Assembly: GCA_045592625.1 (NCBI GenBank)
Contig: JAZNVC010000004.1
Coordinates: 219,908-283,907 of the forward strand
Reading direction: 5' to 3'
From: SIG607 sp045592625
Lineage (GTDB): Bacteria; Bacillota; Clostridia; Oscillospirales; Acutalibacteraceae
Length of the DNA stretch: 64,000 nucleotides
Positions within the stretch are counted from its first letter, which is position 1. Each line of letters starts with the position of its first letter. Positions 1 to 7,855 of this stretch are shown here, in pieces. Under the pieces are notes generated by a model, which worked only from the letters and a program-made list of their open reading frames with translations, made no database searches and was not told where the DNA came from. The position numbers were made by a program, and so were the translations under genes.

Positions 1-388
1 TAACGACTGGTACGAATATCAACAGAACTTCATAAACAACCTTGACCTTGAACCTTTTTATAATAAACCGATGTACGAAGATGAATCAATGCTCCGTCAG
101 GTTATAGTATATAAAAAGAAAATTCTTTTAAGGAAAGAAGCAAACATAAAACTTTACTCAAACAAAATAACAATAGATGAGGGAAAGGGAAATGAGCTTA
201 TTCTTTCCTTTGACAAGGTAACTGCCGTTTCTGTTCTGGGAAGAAACAAATTAAACGTTTATATCGAGGATAAAATTTATCAGTTCAAGGGTTCAAAACG
301 CTTTAACGCCCTTAAATACGTAAATATTTATTTCCGCTATAAAAATGTTTCAACAGGCGACATAAACAACAAATTTTTAGGACTTTAA
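1..388 (+). CDS. C-terminal end of a probable lysophospholipid acyltransferase (partial)
   Basis: The reading frame starting at base 2 is open through the left edge, so this is the 3' end of a larger gene; an internal ATG at 71 is not the real start. The visible 128 residues end in a compact beta-rich segment (about the last 90 residues) that looks like a bacterial PH-like domain. I associate this tail with the end of PlsC-type 1-acyl-glycerol-3-phosphate acyltransferases of Clostridia, but the catalytic HxxxxD motif would lie outside the window, so the function is inference. The downstream gene, on the same strand 69 bases later, is an organophosphate-type transporter, which would fit phospholipid metabolism. 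Confidence 0.55.
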   Translation, partial: NDWYEYQQNFINNLDLEPFYNKPMYEDESMLRQVIVYKKKILLRKEANIKLYSNKITIDEGKGNELILSFDKVTAVSVLGRNKLNVYIEDKIYQFKGSKRFNALKYVNIYFRYKNVSTGDINNKFLGL

Positions 389-456
389 TCTTTGTAGTTG
401 ACCTTGAAAGTATTTATTGATATAATCTAACCTGAAAACGAAAAGGAGAATTATTT

Positions 457-1749
457 ATGGCAAAAATCAAAGATACCTTTGGCTATTCTGCTAAAGAATA
501 TAAAAAATTCACATTATGGGGTTGGCTTATGCTTTTAAGCTTCGGCCTTACCTATCTGTTCTTTTATAACGGAAGACAGAACATTAATCTTGTTATGACA
601 CAAATGGCAACCGAGTTAGGCTCCACTACCGCCGCCTTAGGTGTTGTGTCTTCTGCTCTTTTCTGGTGCTATGCCTTCGGTCAGCTCATTAACGGCAGAC
701 TGGGTGCATTCTTCGGATATAAGCGTTTTATGATGTTCGGAATTATAGCTTCGGCTTTATTAAACGTTGTTATCTCTTTCCAAAGCTCAATCCCTGTAAT
801 TGCAATACTTTGGGGATTTAACGGTTTCTTTCAGTCAATGGTTTGGTCAAACGGTCTTGGCGTACTTAACAAATGGTGGCCAAAGGCAAAACGTGGCTTT
901 GCTACAGGACTTACCACAGCCTTTTCGGGACTTGCTCAGGTTGTTACATACTTAACCATTCTTTTATGTCTTGGCTGGAATGAAGAATGGGGCTGGCGTG
1001 CCGCATTCAGATATCCTATGATTCCTATGGTGGCTATGCTTGTTGCATTTTTCTTTTTCTTTAAGGAAAAACCTGAGGATATCGGACTTTCTCCCTTTAG
1101 TGAAGAAAGCGACGGCAAGGACGATGCTCTTGCCGAAGAAATTAAGAAAAGAGGTTTCCTATATCCCTATAAGGTCCTTTTCTGCGAACCTAAGGTTATT
1201 GTTTTCTGTCTTATTTCAGCCATAGCAGGTATAGGCAGATACGGACTTATTACCTGGATTCCCACCTATTTTATGGAAGAACTTAATCTTTCCATAAAGG
1301 ACGGTATTTTTTCGGCTATACTCTTGCCCTTCGGTCAGGCATGTGCCATGTTCGTGTTTCCCCTTATTACCGATAAAATCTTAAAGGGTAAACGAGAACC
1401 TATGCTTATAATTGCTTCTCTTATTACCGTTGGCGGTATGGTAGTCTTCCCCTTTATAAAGAGTCAGCCTGTGGCTTCTGCAATGCTTTTCGTTCTTGGA
1501 GTTTTCGCAATGGTAACGGGTGTTATATGGGCTATTGCAGGTGATATCGGCGGCAGAGCCTTTTCCTCTACTGTTGTCGGCGTGTTTGACTGGGCAGTTT
1601 ATATGGGTGCCGCAGTTCAAGCAATGATTTTTGGTTTTGTTAAAGAAAAATTCGGTTGGAGTTCTATATTTATAATAATCGCTGTTTTATACATAATACT
1701 CCTTGTTTTGACTTTAGTTGCAAGAAAAATGAAAACCAAAAGGGTGTAA
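457..1749 (+). CDS. MFS transporter, organophosphate:phosphate antiporter type (GlpT/UhpT-like)
   Basis: A 430-residue hydrophobic protein with about twelve membrane spans and a charged central loop near residues 200-235, the usual MFS layout of two six-helix halves. The first span is followed by FFYNGRQNINLVM near residue 35, which resembles the conserved YxxRxNxN region of glycerol-3-phosphate and hexose-phosphate antiporters; the arginine there contacts phosphate in GlpT. The start is supported by AAAAGGAG placed 8-9 bases before the ATG. It follows the partial acyltransferase on the same strand. Substrate is inferred only to be a phosphorylated small molecule exchanged for phosphate across the cytoplasmic membrane. 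Confidence 0.85.
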   Translation: MAKIKDTFGYSAKEYKKFTLWGWLMLLSFGLTYLFFYNGRQNINLVMTQMATELGSTTAALGVVSSALFWCYAFGQLINGRLGAFFGYKRFMMFGIIASALLNVVISFQSSIPVIAILWGFNGFFQSMVWSNGLGVLNKWWPKAKRGFATGLTTAFSGLAQVVTYLTILLCLGWNEEWGWRAAFRYPMIPMVAMLVAFFFFFKEKPEDIGLSPFSEESDGKDDALAEEIKKRGFLYPYKVLFCEPKVIVFCLISAIAGIGRYGLITWIPTYFMEELNLSIKDGIFSAILLPFGQACAMFVFPLITDKILKGKREPMLIIASLITVGGMVVFPFIKSQPVASAMLFVLGVFAMVTGVIWAIAGDIGGRAFSSTVVGVFDWAVYMGAAVQAMIFGFVKEKFGWSSIFIIIAVLYIILLVLTLVARKMKTKRV

Positions 1750-1766
1750 ACAACTGAATTACAACA

Positions 1767-1807
1767 AAAGAGTCTGTCTCGTTTCGTTGAGACAGACTCT
1801 TTTTTTA
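1767..1807. terminator. Bidirectional intrinsic terminator between MFS gene and DUF368 gene
   Basis: A perfect stem (AGAGTCTGTCTC pairing with GAGACAGACTCT) around an eight-base loop, with As before and seven Ts after. It sits between two convergent genes and can serve both. Confidence 0.9.
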
Positions 1808-1828
1808 TTATGAAACCAAATTACAGTT

Positions 1829-2656
1829 TTAATCTTTTTCTATATTAACCTTTTTACCAAGATATACAAATAATAAAGAAATCGCTAACCCTAAGCAAAG
1901 CATAATTATTCCTGCTAAATTTGAGCCGCCATTTGGTAAGGTGAGAAAAATCGAACATACCGAGCCTATCAAAAAGCCCATAACCATAAAATGTGCCATA
2001 CCGCCGAATTTTGAAAAAATAAATTTAATCAGCTTTGATGATACTATTATTGAAAGCACAAATGCCACGCCCACAACGGCTAAGGTAACTATATCGAGAT
2101 CTTTAGCCGACGCAATAAGGTAATCGTAAACACCCATAACAATAAGTATCATAGAAACACTCATACCCGGCACTAAACTTGAAAATCCTGCTAAAGCACC
2201 GCTTAAAGCAATATACATAAGGTTGGTATTTTCTTGAGCTACCTGTGTTTCGCCGGTGCCTTCGCCCATTATTCCCACAACAAATGCTACAGCAAATGCC
2301 GCAACAGTACCTACTATGTAATACCACTTAAACCTACTTTTAACAGCTTCTTTATAAACCATAGGCAGATTACCGACTATAAGTCCGATAAACAGCATAA
2401 ATACTGCTTTTTCATAGGTTTCAAAAAGATAGTCAAACACCATTATAAATAATACCAGACTAATTAGGGCACCTATACCCAGCGGTATTATAAATTTAAG
2501 GTTATTTTTAAAGTTTTTAAAGGGCTTTGAAGTAATGTCAAGAATCTTATCGTATATGCCCATAATAATAGCCATTATACTTCCGCTAATCCCCGGTGCA
2601 AATACGCTTATTCCAAGACAAAAACCACAAAAGACACGATACAAAAAAGATTTCAC
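1829..2656 (-). CDS. DUF368 family membrane protein (PopT-like polyprenyl-phosphate transporter)
   Basis: About 275 residues with eight or so membrane spans and two copies of the DUF368 signature: GISVFAPGISGSIMAIIMG near the N-terminus and AGFSSLVPGMSVSMILIVMG near the middle. Proteins of this family (PopT) were shown to return undecaprenyl phosphate across the membrane for reuse in wall synthesis. I place the start at the GTG at 2656 because GAGGTG lies just before it; an earlier GTG at 2668 is also in frame. A promoter (TTGAAT-17-TATAAT) lies upstream at 2692-2720. The gene borders the accessory island and probably marks its conserved left edge. Confidence 0.85.
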   Translation of the reverse strand: MKSFLYRVFCGFCLGISVFAPGISGSIMAIIMGIYDKILDITSKPFKNFKNNLKFIIPLGIGALISLVLFIMVFDYLFETYEKAVFMLFIGLIVGNLPMVYKEAVKSRFKWYYIVGTVAAFAVAFVVGIMGEGTGETQVAQENTNLMYIALSGALAGFSSLVPGMSVSMILIVMGVYDYLIASAKDLDIVTLAVVGVAFVLSIIVSSKLIKFIFSKFGGMAHFMVMGFLIGSVCSIFLTLPNGGSNLAGIIMLCLGLAISLLFVYLGKKVNIEKD

Positions 2657-2691
2657 GGCACACCTCACCTCACATTCCCTACTGATTATAT

Positions 2692-2720
2692 ATTATATCA
2701 TATGATTTTAGAACATTCAA
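2692..2720 (-). promoter_or_regulatory. Promoter of the DUF368 gene
   Basis: On the minus strand the sequence reads TTGAAT, 17 bases, TATAAT, ending about 36 bases before the probable GTG start. Confidence 0.7.
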
Positions 2721-2854
2721 GTATAACCCACAGTTTTAAATATCGCAAAAACGCAAACAATAACATCACCATTTGAAAATTTTGATAATACTCTTGCCTC
2801 ACTCTGACAAGTGGAGCCGAGAAAATTTTCTGCAAAAAGGAGAATTTATATATT

Positions 2855-2923
2855 ATGAAAGCAACAGGAATAGTTCGCAGAATCGAGGCTCGTGTTATTA
2901 TAACCTCTAAAAACAGTTGCTAA
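2855..2923 (+). pseudogene. spoVT 5'-end fossil A (22 codons)
   Basis: After AAGGAG and an eleven-base gap, an ATG opens a frame whose first ten codons match the SpoVT start (MKATGIVRRI). The frame then departs to EARVIITSKNSC and a stop. The leader keeps TAACATCACCATTTGAA in common with the intact gene, but the sigma-G-like -35 element seen in other copies is not recognisable. Codons 7-9 use GTTCGCAGA, closer to fossil D than to the intact gene. Confidence 0.8.
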
Positions 2924-2946
2924 ATCAAAGATTTAGACTGTTTTTG
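2911..2946 (+). terminator. Hairpin terminator after fossil A
   Basis: CTAAATC pairs with GATTTAG and, after a small bulge, AAACAGT with ACTGTTT, followed by a T-run. It overlaps the end of fossil A and would stop transcripts entering from the spoVT-like leader. Confidence 0.65.
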
Positions 2947-3071
2947 AGAACATAGATACTCGTTTCACTCGTATGAGATAACACAAAAATGCGATAAAAC
3001 CTTATAAATACTGTGGTTTCGGGAGTTTTTTGACGAAAAATTTTTGATGGAAAACAGCATATTTTGACCAA

Positions 3072-3108
3072 TACATAGCAAAAGCGAGGTGATTTCACCT
3101 CGCTTTTG
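3072..3108 (-). terminator. Terminator of the restriction operon, 37-bp repeat copy 1
   Basis: TACATAG followed by AAAAGCGAGGTGA and its inverted partner TCACCTCGCTTTT. The same 37 bases recur exactly at 7037-7073. The hairpin lies eight bases beyond the stop of the specificity gene and has A/T runs on both sides, so it can work in both directions. Confidence 0.8.
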
Positions 3109-3115
3109 TTCGTAT

Positions 3116-4210
3116 TTATAACTTGTTACTAAACGGCAACGATTTAATAAAATTTTCCATGAATTCAAAATCGGGAGTACCGTTATCATCTATCGGCAAA
3201 TACAGTTTTGTTTGTTTTATTAAATCTTTTGAAAATGCTCTTCCAAAAACCGGGTAACGATATTTCTCCTTGTTTAAAATTGAAATTATGAAAGAAGCAG
3301 TGTATACATTTAACCAATCTGCTCGAATTACGATAATATGCGGCCCGGTGATAAAATCGTGCTCTTGGTAGAAAATCGTAGCGGTTGTATCGCCGATGGT
3401 TATTGCGTTGGCTTTTTCGAGGCCATCGTATTCCAAAGATTGTACATACATTGAAATTCCATTATTTTCATCCGTTCTTGTTACATATGCTACATAATCA
3501 TCACCTTCGGGCGCAACTGTTAGCTCGGAAGCATTATATGATTTACCGTTATTAACGCTTGTGAAAATTTCGTCCAAACGAAAATAATCCCATTTTCTTT
3601 CTGAAAGTTTCTTATTTTCCTTGCTTGCGCATCCGGCAAATTCTGCTTCGAAATCATCTTGATCAATGTTATCCAAATACCAACAGGCTTTTTCATATCC
3701 CTCATTAAGAAAGTAGTCAGGAATATCTTGAGTTTTAAAGCTAATTGATTTAACATAATCTTCCATAATGGAGTAATCTGGCTCTTGATATTTGTCAACA
3801 GGCAAATACAAAGTTGTATTTTTTAATTGTTGCTCTACGGTCCATTTTCTGCCACCGTATGAATAGAGCTCGGCTTCAAGTTTTATTATTGTTATTAGAA
3901 ATAATGCAAGATTTTCGGTTAATTCCCTTTGCACAGTATCTATAGTAACAATTTTTTCACTTGCAAAAAAAGGCTCCGTTTGATAAAAGCAAGCGCCAAT
4001 ACTTCCGTCATATGCAAGTGAAATTAGATTCCCCTTTCTATTGCTTTCCGATACATATGCAACAACACCATTATTGGTTTTAGTTGTGCTGACGTATGGA
4101 ATATCCCCAGGAGCCATATTTTTCAAGTATTTTGATTCGCCACGGTCAATTCTAAAATATTTTTCATTTCCTAATTTAAAAGGTTTCCATGTCGATGTGT
4201 CTAATTCCAT
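3116..4210 (-). CDS. Restriction-modification specificity subunit (HsdS/BcgIB-like)
   Basis: A 364-residue protein with two similar target-recognition halves. The first (about 8-120) contains GDIPYVSTTKTNNGVVAYVS; the second (about 205-325) contains DDYVAYVTRTDENNGISMYV. Each ends in an LYLP element followed by a short helical spacer, the pattern of type I and BcgI-like S subunits that read a split DNA site. The gene starts two bases after the stop of the methyltransferase-nuclease gene, with GGAG eight bases before the ATG, so the two are translationally coupled. It would dictate the DNA sequence methylated and cut by its partner. Confidence 0.85.
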   Translation of the reverse strand: MELDTSTWKPFKLGNEKYFRIDRGESKYLKNMAPGDIPYVSTTKTNNGVVAYVSESNRKGNLISLAYDGSIGACFYQTEPFFASEKIVTIDTVQRELTENLALFLITIIKLEAELYSYGGRKWTVEQQLKNTTLYLPVDKYQEPDYSIMEDYVKSISFKTQDIPDYFLNEGYEKACWYLDNIDQDDFEAEFAGCASKENKKLSERKWDYFRLDEIFTSVNNGKSYNASELTVAPEGDDYVAYVTRTDENNGISMYVQSLEYDGLEKANAITIGDTTATIFYQEHDFITGPHIIVIRADWLNVYTASFIISILNKEKYRYPVFGRAFSKDLIKQTKLYLPIDDNGTPDFEFMENFIKSLPFSNKL

Positions 4211-4212
4211 AA

Positions 4213-6591
4213 TTAAATCTCCAATAAACCGTTCTCATCCATATATTTATATAATGAGAACTTTTTTAATGTGACTTCAAAATCCTCATCTGAAAGTTTT
4301 GAATAATCAGTTTTAATATATGCTTCTGCCAAAGCTTCGTCTGATGTTTTGATTTTTTTCTTTAGCCAAATATACTCGTTGTTTTCTGCTGTTCCATCCA
4401 TTTGATCAATCCAAACTTGTTTTACTTGATTCCAAACACCGGTGTCTTTTCTTCCATTGTGAGGAATCACTTTAAAACCATCTTCTTGCCAACGCGCAAA
4501 AAATACAGATTTATTTTCATCGTGAGGAATATGTGCTTTAAATACCATTATACAAGTTGCGGTTCCAACGTGGCTGTCAAAGAAAAGATTTTGCGGCATT
4601 GTCATACACGCTAGTAAAGTGTGATGCTCTAATACTTTTGCTCTCAATTTTGTTCCACTATTACCGGCACAGGACATCGGCACAATAGCGATTCCTATAC
4701 CTCCTTTTTTAAGATAATGTAACATTGATGCAACAAAGTCTAATTCGTCTTGTCCTTTTTGAATAATTACTTCATTGAGACCGTTTTCTGAAAGTACATT
4801 TTCAAATTTTTGGATTTCTAATAGATTCTTCGATATGTCTTTTTCTATACTCGAAATTTCAGAATGAATTTCTAATGTTTCTTCCCTCTTTTTCAATTCT
4901 TTAAGTTTTTTTGTGAGTTTAGAGTTCTTATCTTTTAATTCAAGTATTTTTTTCATCGTTGGATATTCTCGAACGACAGAATTATCCTTTTTATCTAAAG
5001 AATATGGAGGGTTTATCATACCCACATCTATATTGCCAAAATTTCTTAACGCTTCATGCAAAGGTATTTTTGTATCATTAAGGTATGTTTTTCCGCTATC
5101 ATCCACTGGTGCATATGAATCTATTAACAAAGAAGAACAATTAAATAAGTTTGATTTGCCGTCGCCGTGGAAACGCATATTTGCATATGCCAAAGCATAC
5201 ATTGAGGCATCTCTTTCCACGCCTATTAAACTCTGGTTCTGCGCTTTTTCATACTTTTTGTTTTTTTCTGTTTCGCTAATAGGTAAGTTTTGTATGTTTG
5301 CTTTTATACGCGACAACGATGATATTAGAAAAGCTCCTGTGCCACAACAAATATCAATTATTTTTGTATCTTCATTAAACTTGTTATCGGAATAGTATTC
5401 AGCAATATCACAAAACAACTCCGTTATATGGGTTGGAGTTAACACTATACCTTTTTCTTTGGCGTTTCCTTTTGTAAATCGCAAAAAAGTAGTATAAAAT
5501 TCGCCCATGACATCTATGCCATTATATTTTTCTAAAACTTCAATAACATTCTCGTATAGTGAATAAATACAACAGGAAAGAACGGTATTACCATCAACAA
5601 AGTATTTGTTATCTTTGCCTTTTGGAGCCCGAACAAGTTCGTCCTTTGCAAGCAAACCATCGTAGAATTTTTTTAAAGATGTTCTTTTGCCTCGCGGAAT
5701 TTCATCTATGTCCCAAATTCCACGAATATAATCAGCGTCGTACTCATTGCCATCACCATAAAGGGAAGCCTTCAGCATTTTGACAGAATTCTTATCAAGT
5801 GTATCACATAACATCTTTTTTGCTTTAGACGCATTTTTCTTATCTATAACTGATTTTGTGTCAATGTAAAGTTTTGATTCATGGTTGGTCAAGCCTAAAA
5901 TGACCGCAGAAACAAACCCGGCCTTAGAGTTATCTTCGATTCCGTTTGCTCTAAGGAAATTGGCACATGACAAGGTGTATCGTCGTAATTCTTTTCTGAT
6001 TTCATTTTCAGTAGCAGAAAAACGCCCTAAAATTTTTTCGATGTCTTTCTCATAATCATTAATAGATATAAGGGCGTTATTTAGATTGCCGTCCTCAATA
6101 ACTTCCACCTTAGAGATTTCACCGCCTTTAGGCCAAACAAGCGAAGTGACTCTACATTCAGCGTCACTTTGCCCCGAAACACCAATGGCAATAACATCGT
6201 AATTATCTTTCAAAAAAGAAGCATACCATAGAGCTCCATTAACTGCATAGTTTTCCGTCTCATCGGATCCACCGAAACCATGTATTTTATAATCGTTTGG
6301 ATTTGTAGTTGAGTGGTTTTGAGTATCCGCTTTACATTCAATAACAACTATTATTTCGGAATTGCTTTTAACTATAGTATAATCTGGCGTTCCCTTACTT
6401 TTCAAGGTCTGTTTTTTTGTTGCTTTAGCAAAGATGTCGTTAAGCCAATCATAGCGGGTGTTTTTATAACTATCTTCTTTAAACCAGGTTATGTTATCTA
6501 CTTCTATATTTTGTTCAGAGGGATAGCCCGCAATGTTTTTTAATTTTTTAGTAACCAAACCTTTTGTTGTTTCTTCGCTTATCTTTGCCAT
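4213..6591 (-). CDS. Fused restriction endonuclease / N6-adenine methyltransferase (type IIB/IIG, BcgIA-like)
   Basis: A 792-residue protein. Residues about 69-87 carry a PD-ExK nuclease core (PD70, E85, K87 in IECK). A methyltransferase follows, with the AdoMet motif DICCGTGAF near 413 and the catalytic NPPY near 527-530 of gamma-type adenine methylases. A Lys/Glu-rich coiled coil of about 50 residues (547-600) is inserted right after NPPY. I chose the ATG at 6591 rather than 6618 because GGGGAGG lies nine bases before it inside the end of the controller gene. With the S subunit downstream it forms a self-contained restriction-modification enzyme. Confidence 0.88.
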   Translation of the reverse strand: MAKISEETTKGLVTKKLKNIAGYPSEQNIEVDNITWFKEDSYKNTRYDWLNDIFAKATKKQTLKSKGTPDYTIVKSNSEIIVVIECKADTQNHSTTNPNDYKIHGFGGSDETENYAVNGALWYASFLKDNYDVIAIGVSGQSDAECRVTSLVWPKGGEISKVEVIEDGNLNNALISINDYEKDIEKILGRFSATENEIRKELRRYTLSCANFLRANGIEDNSKAGFVSAVILGLTNHESKLYIDTKSVIDKKNASKAKKMLCDTLDKNSVKMLKASLYGDGNEYDADYIRGIWDIDEIPRGKRTSLKKFYDGLLAKDELVRAPKGKDNKYFVDGNTVLSCCIYSLYENVIEVLEKYNGIDVMGEFYTTFLRFTKGNAKEKGIVLTPTHITELFCDIAEYYSDNKFNEDTKIIDICCGTGAFLISSLSRIKANIQNLPISETEKNKKYEKAQNQSLIGVERDASMYALAYANMRFHGDGKSNLFNCSSLLIDSYAPVDDSGKTYLNDTKIPLHEALRNFGNIDVGMINPPYSLDKKDNSVVREYPTMKKILELKDKNSKLTKKLKELKKREETLEIHSEISSIEKDISKNLLEIQKFENVLSENGLNEVIIQKGQDELDFVASMLHYLKKGGIGIAIVPMSCAGNSGTKLRAKVLEHHTLLACMTMPQNLFFDSHVGTATCIMVFKAHIPHDENKSVFFARWQEDGFKVIPHNGRKDTGVWNQVKQVWIDQMDGTAENNEYIWLKKKIKTSDEALAEAYIKTDYSKLSDEDFEVTLKKFSLYKYMDENGLLEI

Positions 6592-6592
6592 T

Positions 6593-6793
6593 TTATTGTT
6601 CCTCCCCAAATAATTCATCTAAGGTTTTGTTTAGTTTTTTACAAATTTTTTTGCATAGGTCGAGTGTTGGATTACCCCCGCCTCTTTCTATGCTGACTAT
6701 TGTTTGTCGAGAGACTCCAACGGCTTTGGCAAGACCGTCTTGTGTTAAACCGCATAAATCACGTGCAGCTTTAAATTTTCGCTTTTTGTCCAC
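6593..6793 (-). CDS. XRE-family controller protein of the restriction-modification operon
   Basis: A 66-residue helix-turn-helix protein; LTQDGLAKAVGVSRQTIVSI is a classic XRE recognition unit. Its size and its position before a restriction-modification gene match C (controller) proteins that time restriction after methylation. An ATG at 6802 touches AAGGAG directly, leaving no spacing, so the GTG at 6793, nine bases from AGGAG, is the better start. The stop codon is one base before the ATG of the nuclease-methylase gene. A promoter and a long palindrome lie directly upstream, suggesting autoregulation. Confidence 0.85.
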   Translation of the reverse strand: MDKKRKFKAARDLCGLTQDGLAKAVGVSRQTIVSIERGGGNPTLDLCKKICKKLNKTLDELFGEEQ

Positions 6794-6825
6794 CGTTGAC
6801 ATCTCCTTTCAATAATTCTGTTTTT

Positions 6826-6854
6826 ATTCTATCAAAAACTTTAGCTTGTGTCAA
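6826..6854 (-). promoter_or_regulatory. Promoter of the controller/restriction operon
   Basis: Minus strand TTGACA, 17 bases, TAGAAT. The TTGACA is the edge of the adjacent palindrome, so a protein bound there would compete with RNA polymerase. Confidence 0.8.
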
Positions 6855-6887
6855 ATATATTTTACAAAATGTAAAATATATTTGACA
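6849..6887. promoter_or_regulatory. 39-bp palindromic operator
   Basis: Two perfect 18-base arms (TGTCAAATATATTTTACA and its complement) separated by AAA. It overlaps the -35 box of the controller promoter. I infer it binds the XRE controller dimer or tetramer. Confidence 0.75.
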
Positions 6888-6908
6888 TCGGAAAATACAA
6901 AAGACTAA

Positions 6909-6937
6909 GTATAAATTTCTTTTATTAACAAATACTA
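6909..6937 (+). promoter_or_regulatory. sigma-G-like promoter of spoVT fossil B
   Basis: GTATA, 17 bases, AATACTA, 34 bases before the fossil ATG; same spacing as in the intact spoVT leader. Sigma-G control of spoVT is established in Bacillus subtilis; here it is inferred from sequence only. Confidence 0.5.
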
Positions 6938-6970
6938 ACATCACGATTTGAATTTAAAGGAGATTTATAT

Positions 6971-7027
6971 ATGAAAGCAACTGGTATTGTGAGAAGAATC
7001 GAGGCTTGTGTTATAATAGGGCTTTAA
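6971..7027 (+). pseudogene. spoVT 5'-end fossil B (18 codons)
   Basis: After AAAGGAG, an ATG starts MKATGIVRRI, then EACVIIGL and stop. The tail is nearly the same as in fossil A (EARVII), showing that both were cut at the same codon by a shared sequence. Codons 7-9 read GTGAGAAGA as in the intact gene. Confidence 0.8.
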
Positions 7028-7036
7028 TCGTTTTTT

Positions 7037-7073
7037 TACATAGCAAAAGCGAGGTGATTTCACCTCGCTTTTG
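7037..7073 (-). terminator. Terminator of the PH-like gene, 37-bp repeat copy 2
   Basis: Exact copy of the 37 bases at 3072-3108 (TACATAG plus the GCGAGGTGA hairpin), lying just beyond the stop codon of the minus-strand gene at 7079. Confidence 0.8.
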
Positions 7074-7078
7074 AATCA

Positions 7079-7549
7079 TTATAAATACTGCTTGAAGATT
7101 TCTTCTGTTTCAGGAAGATATATAACTTTGAAAAGATACTTATTGTCTTTCTTAAATACAATGTATCGCATTCCTGCAAAGCTCAATCGATAACCTTTGA
7201 CTTTGTGTGAATATCCAATACAGATTTCGGCCGATGTAATATCAGAAAAAGAAATATGTTTTTCTTTTTTAATACCCCAATAATAATCTACAACATAAAT
7301 TTTGTTTTCTTTTATTTCAATATATGCTTTTTCAATATCTTTTATGTGGATTAGGATAATTGCAGTTAACAAGACCATAGGTATCAGTATAACAAATATA
7401 CCGCCTATAAAACTTTGAGCATAATAAAAACAAGCAAAAGCACCTAAACTAAAAATGCTATATATTAAAATTGCACATATTAAAAACAGCACTTTTATAG
7501 AATTGCTGTTATGTGGTCTCGGTGTACGGTCGTGTGTGTTTAACTTCAT
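7079..7549 (-). CDS. Unknown membrane protein with two spans and a PH-like domain
   Basis: 156 residues: a short polar N-terminus, two hydrophobic helices at about 19-40 and 47-70, then a soluble domain of about 85 residues with alternating beta strands (KIYVVDYYWGIKKEKHISF) resembling bacterial PH-like domains. I do not recognise a specific family function. It is cargo of the spoVT island, on the minus strand, behind a promoter (TTTACT-17-TATAAT) and an AAAGGCGGTGA ribosome site almost identical in layout to those of the beta-propeller gene at 9139. A role in membrane-linked defence is possible but not shown. Confidence 0.6.
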   Translation of the reverse strand: MKLNTHDRTPRPHNSNSIKVLFLICAILIYSIFSLGAFACFYYAQSFIGGIFVILIPMVLLTAIILIHIKDIEKAYIEIKENKIYVVDYYWGIKKEKHISFSDITSAEICIGYSHKVKGYRLSFAGMRYIVFKKDNKYLFKVIYLPETEEIFKQYL

Positions 7550-7569
7550 ATTTTCACCGCCTTTGTTTT

Positions 7570-7598
7570 ATTATATCACAATCACTCTAAAAAGTAAA
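7570..7598 (-). promoter_or_regulatory. Promoter of the PH-like gene
   Basis: Minus strand TTTACT, 17 bases, TATAAT. It abuts the divergent sigma-G-like promoter of fossil C, the same arrangement as at 9849-9914. Confidence 0.75.
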
Positions 7599-7605
7599 TC
7601 TTGCG

Positions 7606-7634
7606 GTATATTTCTCCGTAAGTTACAGATACTA
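7606..7634 (+). promoter_or_regulatory. sigma-G-like promoter of spoVT fossil C
   Basis: GTATA, 17 bases, GATACTA, 36 bases before the fossil ATG, exactly the spacing of the intact gene. Confidence 0.5.
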
Positions 7635-7669
7635 ACAACACAATTTGTAATTTAAGGAGAAATGTATAT

Positions 7670-7720
7670 ATGAAAGCAACAGGGGCGCAAGGTGAAACCT
7701 TGCGAGTGAATAGTGAATAA
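7670..7720 (+). pseudogene. spoVT 5'-end fossil C (five codons, then repeat)
   Basis: The leader, the AAGGAG site and MKATG match spoVT. After the fifth codon the sequence runs into a GCGCAAGG hairpin and a small inverted-repeat element, and the frame stops at 7720. Confidence 0.75.
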
Positions 7721-7827
7721 TGAATAGTGAATAATTTCGGTGTGCCTTCGGCACGATATATATAATGTCGGCAAAGCCGACACATTAATTATTCAATATT
7801 CATCATTCATTTTTCATTATTCATTAA
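7684..7827. repeat. MITE-like palindromic element inside the spoVT fossils
   Basis: Imperfect terminal inverted repeats rich in GTGAATAGTGAATAAT (left, about 7705-7736) and its complement (right, about 7787-7826) enclose two internal hairpins, GTGCCTTCGGCAC and GTCGGCAAAGCCGAC. A further GCAAGG-TGAAA-CCTTGC hairpin precedes it. It has no coding capacity. It separates fossil C from fossil D. Confidence 0.65.
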
Positions 7828-7855
7828 ATTAAAACAAAGAGGAGTTAATTATATT

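Noticed and set aside
2855..2923. Functional small peptide genes from fossils A and B
   Set aside because: They keep a ribosome site and stop codon, but encode only part of the AbrB hairpin; treated as remnants.
2911..3070. CRISPR-like or integron attC-like repeats in the spoVT island
   Set aside because: Repeats are few, unequal and contain spoVT codons; no spacers of constant length, no cas genes, no integron integrase.
4913..5395. Plus-strand 160-codon frame inside the nuclease-methylase gene
   Set aside because: Shadow of the coding strand; the opposite strand has recognisable methylase motifs.
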